Source of the DNA: Agelaius tricolor
Lineage: Eukaryota > Chordata > Aves > Passeriformes > Icteridae
Direction of reading: 5' to 3'
NCBI GenBank assembly: GCA_023055355.1
Contig: JALJCS010000012.1
Location: 10,018,501-10,082,500 of the forward strand
DNA: 64,000 bases
Below the pieces are notes generated by a model. It was not told the DNA's origin, searched no databases, and was given only the letters and a program-made list of their open reading frames with translations. Positions 50,201 to 61,197 of this stretch are shown in pieces (the stretch's first letter is position 1; each line of letters begins with the position of its first letter). The translations under genes and the position numbers were made by a program.

Positions 50201-53200
50201 CTCCAGCACCAAAGCAAAAGACTGCAGTGCTTTATTTCTAGGAAGACAATAATGGTGATACTAAATTAACTTAAGAATAAAAAATAACTTTCAGGTTAAA
50301 AACATACCATGTAAATTTTCAAATTTATGATGGGTTTTAATCTGGTCAACCATCAACTCAGTCACATGTAAGTTTTCCTTTTCTCACATTTTCCCTTCCC
50401 TTCAGGTACCAGTATATATCACCAATCCTTTTAAAGTTAGGAAAAAATAGGCAAAATACAGAAAATTAATGTTACAGTTGAAAGATTCACTATCATTTTT
50501 TCAGTCATTTAGAAGCATTCAGTCAACTTCCACTCAGAATAGTTTTGGTTCCAAAACCTTTCCCAAAAAATACACACAGACTTTTAAAGACAATCCAGAA
50601 CTTCCTCTGCTTATGCCAGCCTTGCTGGATGAGAGGCAGATATGAAGTGTTAGGTTTTCTGTATCAAAATTCATGTCTCTACCACTTCAGTGCACAAATC
50701 CAGTAAGTCTGACACTGGAAACTTTTTCAGAAGGGTCTGAGGCTTCAACTTCTGCAGTCTGAGAGTTTTGTGACCTTTGACAGATGGACAATACATTGTT
50801 TATGCTAATGAGAGAAGTTTCATATAAAACACCAACACTTCTAGAAGTCATTCACAGGACAATTCTTTCATAAAGTTTGCCTCCACTAATTAAATTATTA
50901 GAATGTTCTAAAAATGGATCTGGAGGAGATTCAATAAAGTTTGCCAAAGTTAAACCAAAGCTGCTTTTTCTGTCAGTTCTGAGTCAAGTCAGTCACTGCC
51001 CAAGCAGGGGCTGCACGCTCTGACTGCAGGGGAACAGAGCTTGCATGAGACCAGTCAGGATTAAAATCAACATATCCTACACAAATGGATCAGGAACCTA
51101 AGTGGAGGAAACGCCAGGAGTGACTTGGACCAGCAAGCACATCAGTGAATATTTCATTCAGCCTTTAGTAAAGACACAGAGTACAAGACCCTGTTGCCAT
51201 CAGAGTTTCAGGCAACAAGTATCTTCTATTTATAATTCAGATATTTTGACTATCACTGATATAATTCCCATTTGCCTTTGCACACATACAAGAAAAAAAC
51301 ACTTGCTAGAGCAAATGCTCTAAGGTTTCAATAGAGAGCTACAGGGATATAATAAAGGAGAAAAAATTAAGCCTTTGGAAAATTATTTTCCACAAAGGTA
51401 CCTTGAAGCCCTTGGCTGAGCTAGCATACATTTGTTTTTCTGGAAAGAGCACATACACTATTGTAGCTGATTACTTTTCCAGATTTATTGGCTTTGCTCT
51501 ACTTACAAAATTTTCATCAGCTCTCTAATGCCAATAACTGGAAGAGAGTTTCTAGATTGTTCATGTCAGAGATAAGGCATTGACTTTCCTCTAAAGCATT
51601 CCAAGTGTTTTTCCAGTATTTAGGCTTTCATGACTGGTTCTATCAGCCTCAGAGCAGAGGGAATAGTAGTGGAGTAGTGACAGTACTAAAGAGACTTCTG
51701 AAAAAAAATCATCAGCCCCATCACTGAATTCCTTGCATACTAGTCAGCAATCCTCCCAGGGCAGAAAAGAAAGCTGTACACCCCTGTAAAACCAGGGAGC
51801 CCAAACATAAATGATCTGAATGGAAGGAATGTAGGAAACAGGCAAGACTTTCTCAGAGAAGCACTGAGTCACTGCGCTGGCACCAGAGAACAGTGGCAGG
51901 AGTACCCAAGCATTCAGGAACATCCAGAATTTGGCTCAAACTTCCATTTCCTGTAGAGCTGGATCTTTTACAGGATTGCTCTGAAGGAATGAGTTTTACC
52001 ATCATTATCTTCTAGCAAGAAAAAAGGAGGTCAAGACATTTGGAATATCTCTTAGGAAATCTCCTTATTTATAACAGCTCCACATGAAAATTTACCAGTG
52101 AGAGAAATCCAGAAGCATGAACTGTCTGTTCTCATCACAGGTTGTGCTCAGAACTGGAGAACAAATGCTTGCAAGCCCACCAATCCCTTTAACAGTATTA
52201 CTGAACTATCAACATACTGAGCAGGACCTGAGACAGTAAAAGAACAAATCAGCTGATGAAAACAGACTTGTAACCCTGCACCAAGGAGAAACTACTGAGT
52301 CAAAATGCTGGACCTCAATTAAATATACAACCTGTATTTAACACAATGTAGTCTGATACTTGTTAGTAGCACAAAGCATCTTCTCTACCATCATAAATTC
52401 TAATTAGCTGAATTTTGCCAGTTGTCCCTAATTTATGACCTCATTTGATCTTACACATAAATTTGTAATACACCAATTTAGAGAATCTCCTAGTCCTAAC
52501 CCCACACGTAACATTATGCTTAATGTGCAGTAACCACAATTCACATCTCAATCTTGAAATAGCAACACTGTAAGAAATTTCTTTTTCCTTTGATTTTTAA
52601 AGCAAAATAACCTACTTTGTCTTCTCTTGCTGTAACCTTCACCCTCCCAAACTTGTGTTTTATATAATACCACAGTAACCACCACCTGCTCCATGTGATT
52701 TAGCAGTGCTAAACCTCCTTTCCCCCAACCCCTTGCTGCTCACAGCTAATGGAAGACCTAGCCAAGAAATAATTTTAAGGCATGTCTACACTAAAGAAAT
52801 AAGATGCACTTTAAGAAACCCAGAGCCAAGTCCTGAGACCAGAGTCAGTATCTCTATGCAGTTTAGTGCTAAATGGATTTATTTACACGTGTCCAGGATG
52901 TTTTGGAATGCCTCACTAGGTCCATGCAAACATGATAAATGACATGCAAACCCAACCTGACTTGTATCTGGCCCCTTCACAGATCTTTGCCTTATGTTTC
53001 CTTTCATTTCTGCTTTTGAGGTCAATATGAGCACACGGTCTCTTACCAACATAACCATACAAATCAGCTGTGACTCTGGAAAATATAATGCATTCTGCAG
53101 CTCCATTTACTTGTTCTGTTGTTGAATGTGTGCCTTATACCTTTTTACTTGTCTCTTTATCCTGACATGCCCTTTAGTTTGATTTAAGCATGTGTTTATA

Positions 53201-53460
53201 CTTGGAAGCTATTAAGATACTAATGATAGAGTTAATCACTATTATAACAAACACAGTCTATCTCCTCACCTGTAAGTATCTCCTGTTTTGCAGTATGTGA
53301 ATCAATCTGAGAAGACACTTTTGATAGCTATGAAACCAAAGAAATTAATCAAAAAAATACAATAATCATGACACTTCAAGCAGAATCCTTATTACTATAT
53401 TTAATAAAATTGTTTCAAAGGCTCAGGGTGTGCAATAGGTTCTACACTCACTATTTTTAT
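47271..53460. other. Intergenic DNA, no recognised feature
   Basis: This is AT-rich flank. The segment 47890-48000 is rich in TAAT-type cores (including CTTAATTAATTTAAG) and could be a conserved element. A T15 run lies at 49499-49513. No exon, RNA gene or named transposon was recognised. Confidence 0.45.
49499..49513. repeat. T15 homopolymer
   Basis: Fifteen consecutive T residues are present. There is no adjoining coding-like sequence or direct repeat that would mark it as the tail of a retrocopy. Confidence 0.8.
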
Positions 53461-53556
53461 TATTTTGTATTTTTAAATTGTAGTCCACATGGCTTCCTCC
53501 TCATTTTTTATTTTGTATGTTAAAGTTGCAGTCCATGTGACTTCCTCATTTTTTCC
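53461..53556. repeat. Two-copy tandem duplication, unit about 48 bp
   Basis: TATTTTGTAT...GTAGTCCACATGGCTTCCTC (from 53461) is followed by a diverged second copy TATTTTGTATG...GCAGTCCATGTGACTTCCTC (from 53509). The copies differ by several substitutions and short indels, so the duplication is not recent. Confidence 0.85.
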
Positions 53557-56500
53557 CTCAATATGTCAAAATTTTTAATCGCCTTCATCCTGAAAGATTA
53601 CTCAGAGTGCATGAAAATGCATAATGCCTACAGCCATACTGTCTCCAGCTGTGATCTTGTCAGAACTTATAAGAGAACTGGGTCTGTACTTGAGTGGCAG
53701 GGCTCTAAGAGCAGCACAAGGTGAAGTTACACTGCTGAAGCAAGGGGTGGCTCTTCCCAGGCTGCTGCACCAGGCTCTGCCTTGCGTAGGTTGGGTTTGG
53801 TTATGCAGGTCAGCAGGCAGAGCATGTCCTCAAAACACCATCAATCCCACAAAGCTGAGCAAAGTCTGACTGAGGGGCAGGCCAAGTTCCCACTTGAGTA
53901 CTGTGTGTTACTGCAGTGAGGTAGATGTGCCTCCATGGGACTGGAAACCAACACTGCTGGACAGCTTGTAGCCACTAAAACCTCACAAGATGCTTACCAT
54001 GGTTTACTTGCTACAAAAAGTTGGTAGTCCAGAGGTGGTGAATTCCAACCTGGGCAGCTTTTCTTGCTAAAGCCTATCTACCACAATGACCTTGTTATTG
54101 TGCTTGAATACATTAATTGCTAAACTTAATTTACTTCTTTGTTTTGCCCATGATGTGTTACAGAGTGACTTCTGCATATTGCAGAGTTTGTATAAATCAA
54201 GGTTAAAACTCCAATGAATTTTGGAATACCTGTTGATAAACAGTGCTGAAGAACACAAGATATTTATCATTGTTAATATTCACTGGCTGGGCTAATCCAT
54301 ATTCATAAATAATTCCTTGAATATGTGAAGCACTAACATTTATAGTTTAGATTTGTAATTATCTCTAGGGTTACAGACAAAAACAACATCTCCTCTGATC
54401 TAATACTGCTCTAACCCAAGGACAAAAGAGAGGAGACAGGCAGCTGTCCCTGTGCTGTGCTTGGTTTGTAAACAGCTCAAGTGCTGCTCATCACAGATGC
54501 CACAGGAGCTGTGCACACAGTGCTGAACAGACCCTGTCAGCCCCTGAGCTGAGGGTCCTGGCTGGGGCTGTCCATGACAACCATATTTTGTTGATGCCAT
54601 GCCTAGAATAAAGTATGTGCTAAGAAAGGACAATTTCATCAGGAATAAAGTTTTGGTGGTTTGGTTTTGTTTTTAAACTTAAAAATCTATGATCCAGTGT
54701 TTTGTATTTGAAAAAAATATTCCATACACTAGATATTGTTTCCAATCTTATTCTATTACAAAACATGATGTGAAATATGGACAAGAAAGAAAGAAAAGGT
54801 ACATTATTAACAATTTTAATTGTTTTCTGCTCACTAACAGATTATAAATTGATTATCAGCAGTGGTTCAACTAGATGGAAAGGCTGACACTGGTTTGTGA
54901 CTGCAAATGTTGACAGAAATGCCATTTTAGCACTACAAGCTCTGATCCCAGCCACAGTGTTAAAATTAAGAAGTTGGTGTCCAAGTGTCCTTGCTGTCCC
55001 TGCCAGCTGAAGTCTCTTGAGCAGCTAGAATCAGCTTCCTGTGACTATCAACTTCACAGCAGCTTTTTGCCACAAAAACCATGCAAACTTAGCTTTAACA
55101 TCACAAAAAGCAGGCCCAGAATATTTTGGTCCCATATTTTGTGACAGTAATGCATGTAATATGTCTTGAAAATGTAATGACACTTCATGCAGCAAACCTG
55201 CTAGCAGTGGAAATGCCTTTGATACTCTACTCAGTATCATTGATTCATATTAGGGGAAAAACCCCTCAAACCCCTTCTTTAAATTATATAGCAATTTTTA
55301 AATTAAAAAAACCCAACAAAACAAAAATAAAATGAAGCACCAACCCCCTACCCAGACCCCAGATTAATTGAATAAATGCAATCTGTAGCTACATTCTTAT
55401 GCCAAGCTTCAGTCTGGAACACTTTAGAGCCAAATGACAACCTCATGAAAACAGGAATTTTAAACAAGAACTTCCACAACTATCAAGGTAAGAATATGAA
55501 TGTTTGTTCTGCAACACCTATTGAACCCTTTTCTGAGCCAATAGTAATGTATCAGAATCAGGCTATAATAAACATTTTCGATAAGGTCTAATAGTTAAAC
55601 GTTTGGATATTTTAGAGATTCAAAATCATTGGATCTAATTCATTCCCGGCAAAACACAAATCTCCCAAACCACTCATGATAAAGCTATTCCATACAAAGT
55701 TCCGTTTGTGAGGGTCTCATTAAGGTATTTCCTTACTTTAGTCATGCTGTAAAACTTGCTATGGCCATGATGACAAAGATTGATATGGAAAACATCACAG
55801 CCTTTCTTTAAATTTGGCTTTTTACACTGCTGAGTGTCTTCTCTCCTTCTTTCTAAAAAGGTAATAGAAAAACAGGCTCAAAAAAGCTGCTGCAGGTTCT
55901 AGAACAGTTCTGAAAGTCATAGCAAATCACTGAACTGTGCAGGCACTCCATTTGCCATGAGAAGAGTTTGGTAACTAATTAAAATACCTCAGGTATCACT
56001 CACTATAGACAGAAAAGAAAGTAAAGCCTGGTCTAAATGGAAAAAAAAATATAGGAATCAAAACAGACTGGCTAAAGTGAAGGGTACAGACATTATCAGG
56101 AGTTGTATGGAAATAAACCTCAAGTGAATACATAGCATTGAGAAAATGAAACATACAGGTTTATTTCCATCCCCAAATTCCGAGTGGATTGGACAAGAAA
56201 TGACAGACTATATCAGATTAGCTTGGATTCATCTAGGTTTCTATGATAACTGGTTTTCTAACCCAAAAGGATCTAGACTAGCTGGAGTCCAGGAAAGCAG
56301 CACATAGGAGTTCATTAGCTGAGATGAAGAGGATGAGGATGGAAAAACTAATTGTAAGAGAGCAAGGGAAATGGATTAGTAGAAGATAATGTATCAGCTA
56401 CAGAAGATTGGAAGGCTAGACAGAAACAGAGTAGTAGAAAAAGAATGAATTTGGTATCATAAAACATCAGGTCTTAATGGCCTAATTAAGAAACCCATCA

Positions 56501-56775
56501 AACCCACAACTCATGTTATAAAATAGGAGTTCTTCAGTGTAAAAGTGACTGAGAAATATATGGACATGCAATCTGAATGTAAGATAACGAGCTGCCACAG
56601 TGACACCTGTGAAAGGAACAGAGACATAACCACTTTATTAAAAGCAGGGAATGCTTGAGGGGAGAATACACAACATTAAACAGCTTTCACTACAGTATTG
56701 GCTATAATTTTGCTCAAATGAAGGGGACTGGTGAAGCCTGACTTACTTCTGCTAACAAATGAAAGCAGAGAATGG
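53557..56775. other. Intergenic DNA, no recognised feature
   Basis: This is AT-rich flank. Part of 56000-56775 has a purine-rich texture similar to old LINE 3' regions and may belong to the same relic as the CR1 fragment that follows, but no segment could be matched. Confidence 0.4.
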
Positions 56776-56995
56776 ATAGAAGCCCATTAGTGTCTATAAA
56801 TACATCACAGGGATAAATGCCAGGAAGGGGAAAGATCTCTTTATGTGAAAATAGAAGATGCTGGCACAAGAATAAAGCAGCATGAGCTTTCCCTGAATAA
56901 ACTAAAACTTGTATGTCAACAGAAGGTTTTTAACCAAAGGAATGACTTTTTGAGTCACAGCCTCCCTAGAGGCACAGCAGACCCAGTCCCTTGCT
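56776..56995 (+). mobile_element. Ancient CR1/L3-like LINE 3'-region fragment
   Basis: The ordered blocks TATAAATACATCACAGGGAT, GGGGAAAGATCTCTTTATG, GATGCTGGCACAAGAATAAA, CCCTGAATAAACTAAAACTT and AGAAGGTTTTTAACCAAAGG follow the 3' region of old amniote CR1 elements (CATCAGGGATAAA ... TTGGCACAAGAACAAA ... GGCCATGAATAAGTTTAGGCT ... AGAAGGTTTCTAACCATCAGA). It is in plus orientation, opposite to the RT fragment at 27230. The match is from memory and the borders are approximate. Confidence 0.7.
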
Positions 56996-57507
56996 GAGCA
57001 CCCAGGAAGCAGTGAGAGGAGCCTGCTCTGACTGGGAGTGCAACTTCCTCTCCTCCAGGATCCTCTCCAGTTTTCTTATTACTTCAGTTCAGGCCTGGTG
57101 AAAACCTTGGAGTTGACATAAAAAGGCAAAACATAAGAACCTGCAGACAGAAGCTGAATGTGTGGTCTCAGAGATTTACTCTTCTCACTGCAAAAGTATT
57201 AGCATTAATCTGCCTGGCACATGAGAATAGTTTTGTAAGACTAATAGGAGATGTATTTGCAAGAGCTGACTCCTTCAGACTTCTGAAATACAGTATCACA
57301 GACACAGCATTGCTACTCAAATTCTTTCTAATACTATTCAAGTCTAATAACAGGCTCTAAAGCTGGGGCACATCAGGGGAACTCATTGACATTGACACAA
57401 GGCAGAAAGTTGAGAAGTACTTGACTGATCTAAAAATAAAACCAAGCAGACATAAGCCAGTGAACTTTTTTCCACAGACCTCTTTGTTTTGCTTTCACTG
57501 CTTTTTC

Positions 57508-57520
57508 TTTTTTTTTTTTT
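57508..57520. repeat. T13 homopolymer next to a G-rich run
   Basis: Thirteen T residues are followed by GTGGGGGGAGG. No direct repeats or coding remnant adjoin it, so retrotransposition is not supported. Confidence 0.75.
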
Positions 57521-58054
57521 GTGGGGGGAGGTGAGGCAGAAACAGCCAGGAACTCAAGTGTAAGGGAATGGGAATTTGATAAATGGGAGGAGGAGTATTC
57601 TAAGTGCCACTAAAGGACACACAGCAGTCAGACACTCCCATACACCTTGCATTTCTGCTTTTGGCTAAGTTGTCATCCAGATACTCAGTTTCATCTTTTT
57701 ATTAGAAAAGAAAGTAAGTGGATCTTGATTTTTCAGACATGGATGAACACTACAGTGCAGCTCATTCAGTCTGGGGAGCAGCTCTTTGCAGTCTGCCCTC
57801 CCAGCCAAAGGAGACTTGTTCAACCCTCCAGTACCCTGCAAGGGGCTTCCATCCCCATGGCAACTGCCCGGCTGCCCACCCACCCACCTCTGTCCCCTCC
57901 CACCTGACTCAACTCCCCCTTGGGTTTGACCCATATCTCAAATTATACCATCAGCACTGGAAATTTCACCCTCATCTTCATGAGACAAAAGGGACCCTAG
58001 TGGCTGCAATTTGAACTTTAAGGAACTGTGATTTAAAAACAAAGCACAAAGCCC

Positions 58055-58200
58055 AGCAGTTTCTGTTAGTAATTTGCATAATAATTAAAATTATATTATG
58101 CTCTTTACAGAAAAAGCTTCAATATAAACAATAATTAGAGGAATAAAGCATTAATTTGATATGTGATGAGGAATTAGGTGTATCATATGTTTCCAGTTGA
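58055..58200. promoter_or_regulatory. Candidate AT-rich regulatory element (POU/homeodomain/SOX motifs)
   Basis: The segment holds an octamer ATTTGCAT (58072-58079), several TAAT/ATTA cores and AACAATAATTAG within 150 bp. This motif density resembles vertebrate conserved enhancers, but AT-rich DNA gives such matches by chance, and conservation cannot be tested here. Confidence 0.2.
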
Positions 58201-60875
58201 AATATGAAAATGACTGGTTTTTGTTATGCAAATATGCAGAATTCCATTTCTGCTAGACTACCCTTCTGAGGATTGCAACATGCAATCTTAACAAATAAGA
58301 TATAAAGAGAATTTTCAAATATATTATATTTTTATTATAAAAGAATCCTGTGTCTGCGGTACAAAGACAACATGCTACAAAACTCACTTTATTTTTTCCC
58401 AGATAAGATGCAGTTGCCCTTGGGAGAGGCACATCCCTCCCACTGCTGCCAGGTGAGCCGCTGTCCCTCTTGGAGCCATCCCCCCCAGCACCACTGAACT
58501 TACAGGTCCTTCCAATCAGCCACCTCACTGCCCCAAAGTCACTGCATGGCACCCTCTGTGGCTCTCCCTGCCTGCTAACCCATTCTCAGGGCTGTCCTTT
58601 AAGAATTCTCTCAAGGCAAACAGACTGCAGGCAGCATATCCTGGGCTTAATCCTCTGAACTAGTGGGAAAAACAACCACCATGCTCACCCACTCTGCATT
58701 TTGCCTGTTGTTCTTCAGGGCACAATGACAGGCAATAACAGGGGGAAAAATAATTTTCTTGTGCACTTCTCCTTTCCATTTCTAGATGACCTTTATTTGT
58801 GGAGTGGAGCAAACTGTAGTGCAGACTGTCAGAAGAAAACAAACTTAACAAAAAGTCCCCTTGAAAGAATGCCCTGGTGGAGTTTTTCTCTTAATCAAAG
58901 AAACCTAATTCACATAGAAAGTGTCTGTTTGCTCTTTGTGTCTGGAAAAACATGAGAATTACAATGTTAGCATTTCCAAATGGCAAAAAATGAATTTCAA
59001 ATAGCTGGCAATGACAATGCTTGATAAACATATGCTGGCTGAAATTCATTTCTCTTTCACACCCACTATGCCTGAACCCCATATTAACCATATGCTTTTG
59101 CAGATTAAGTCTAGTTCTGCATCTAGTTTATAAGCTCTTTTGTTACAATGCAGCTATAACAACCTAAAGTTCCTGAAAATTTAAGCTAAAGGGAAAAATA
59201 AGGCTAACTGTGAGACTTGCAAAATCATACAAGAGACAGAGCATTTGTCCTGTATAATAAAACCCTGCCAAAACTTTAACTAAGCATTTAGTAGTGACAG
59301 TATTTTACTATGACTCATACTGTCTGTTGCTGGCTTCAATTCCATTGATAATTTCATACTTATTGTACAAATTCTGTGGTTAATATTATAGAAAGTTTAA
59401 TCACACAGAAATGAAAGTATGATAACATTTCACATGCAATTTCAGCCTCAGCACATGTCAAGAATTCTGAATATGTACCTTGTTTAGAGAATCACCTTGT
59501 TAAGTTGCTGGTTCTTTTTGACTCAGGTGACACTGGCTGCTCTCACCAAGCAGATGATGGCCATATGACACTCCTATTTGTAGCAACTTGTCAACAGCAA
59601 CACCAGCTTGCTGAATTTTAGTTAGAGCTCTTAGCATTACATTGCATGGGTTATAATTGCAACTTGCAAACCACTGGGCCTCTAAATCACTCAATTAATT
59701 AAAGAAAAAACTTCCACACAGTTTAAAAATCCTTATATCCAAATGTACTGCACAAATTTGCATGCAGCAAATAAATCTTCTAATACAACTAGGATTGTCA
59801 TGGGCAGTTTTCATCCTAAGCCCACTTCCAGTAGGATTCCTACAGGCTCTTGGAGGGGTTCAGCTGGGTGCTGGCAGAGCCTTCCCTGACATCTTTTCAT
59901 CTCAACCCAGAAATAGGCAGCGACACGGAAGAGACAGATCACATCTGTAGAGTTCACCCCACCAAAAACCTCCACCACTCCCTTTTAAACTAATTTTCCT
60001 GATCCAATTCCCCATGACTCAATACTTGCTTATACAATGAGAACATCTTTCTGGCCTGTTGCTTTGGAAGGCAGGAGGAAAAAAGTAAACCTCTTTTCCC
60101 TCTTCCCCTTCCCCAAAGCATCCCTGTGAGTTTTCCAATAGAACATCCTTCTTTTGAAAAATGGAGGTTTGTGAAAACTGAAAAGTTTTGAAGAGCAGTG
60201 TAATTTTGTTGACTCTTCAAACCTCAATTTCTTGCTAGTTCAGCTTCTCACAGGCTGAGAAGTGCCAGGGCCTCAGAAGCTGTGGCTGAATCTGTCTCAT
60301 CAAAATCCCTTGAACTCTGAGCTGGTGGTGGGCTCACCAGTCAAACAGCCAAACTCTGAGGTGCAAGATGAAGCTGCACAATTGGTTTTAGACACTTCTG
60401 TTCTACTACCTCTAGATGACAATATCTGTTTCTAGGAAATTAAGTTTAACTTTGATGTAGAAGTATTTTTGTTTTTCTCTCTGTACATGGGAATTTCAAC
60501 TCTTCAAGATCTTTCATCATATAAGCAAGCATGTAAAGTCATGAAAAAGTGATCTTCTGGCTATCTACAAGGACAAGGCAACAGGAGACCATTTGCTTGA
60601 GAACTCTCTAAGTAGAGTCTGAGGACTTCAAACACCCTTCCCTTCTTCCAGGACAGAAAATCTCAAAGCAACTATGAGGTCTGGGGTGTCTATTTGCTCT
60701 GCCTTTCAACAGAGACAGCTACTGGCATATTAGTCTTCCAATAGAATTCTTTTCCATTCAAGCTTTTTTTCTCAAACATGCAGCATTCTCTGTTCCATAT
60801 ACAATTCATCTATGATGGCACTCTCAATACCCCAGCATTCTTGACATCATCAGAAAAGATTTGTAAAGCCATTAC

Positions 60876-61197
60876 TGTCACAGCATAAGTTGCAGTTAAG
60901 ACAGACACAATACAGAGCATCATCATACAATTTCAGAAAACTTCAGGCCATACAGAGTAACACCTTACCACTTCAGAATGCTTCAAGAGTCATCCCTCCT
61001 TGTTCTTTAGCCCAACCTTTTATACCCCTATGTTCGTGCATTACACCTGTGTGCCCTCTGCTCCCTTTGGTGATTGGTCACTGGGCACTCCATGGCTCAT
61101 TGCTGTCAGTGCTGCTCACCTGCTCCTCACAGCTGCACCCACTGGGGATGAGGCTGGGCCGGCCCCACTCCCAATTAACACAAACTGTGTGCCTACA
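60876..61197 (-). mobile_element. Solo LTR, copy 3 (ERV family A), shorter and more diverged
   Basis: The termini TGTCACAGC...GTGCCTACA are the same as in the other copies, but the length is only 322 bp because an internal stretch present in copies 1 and 2 (around CAGAAGGC and ACTGCCC) is missing. Substitutions are more numerous. Flanks CATTAC and ATTAAA do not form a clean 6-bp duplication; ATTAC/ATTAA is only a partial match. The minus strand carries an unmutated TATAAAAGG (61024-61016). It lies about 45 kb upstream of DOCK10 in the DOCK10 sense. Confidence 0.83.
61016..61024 (-). promoter_or_regulatory. TATA box of LTR copy 3
   Basis: TATAAAAGG on the minus strand is a consensus core-promoter TATA box. 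It is the main evidence for the orientation of this LTR family; copies 1 and 2 carry GGATAAAAGG at the same place. Confidence 0.6.

Larger units (their letters stand above)
56996..60875. other. Intergenic DNA, no recognised gene
   Basis: This is flank with a T13 run followed by a G run (57508-57530), a C-rich patch at 57780-57910 and an AT-rich motif cluster at 58055-58200. Open frames are below 100 codons and unrecognised. Confidence 0.45.
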
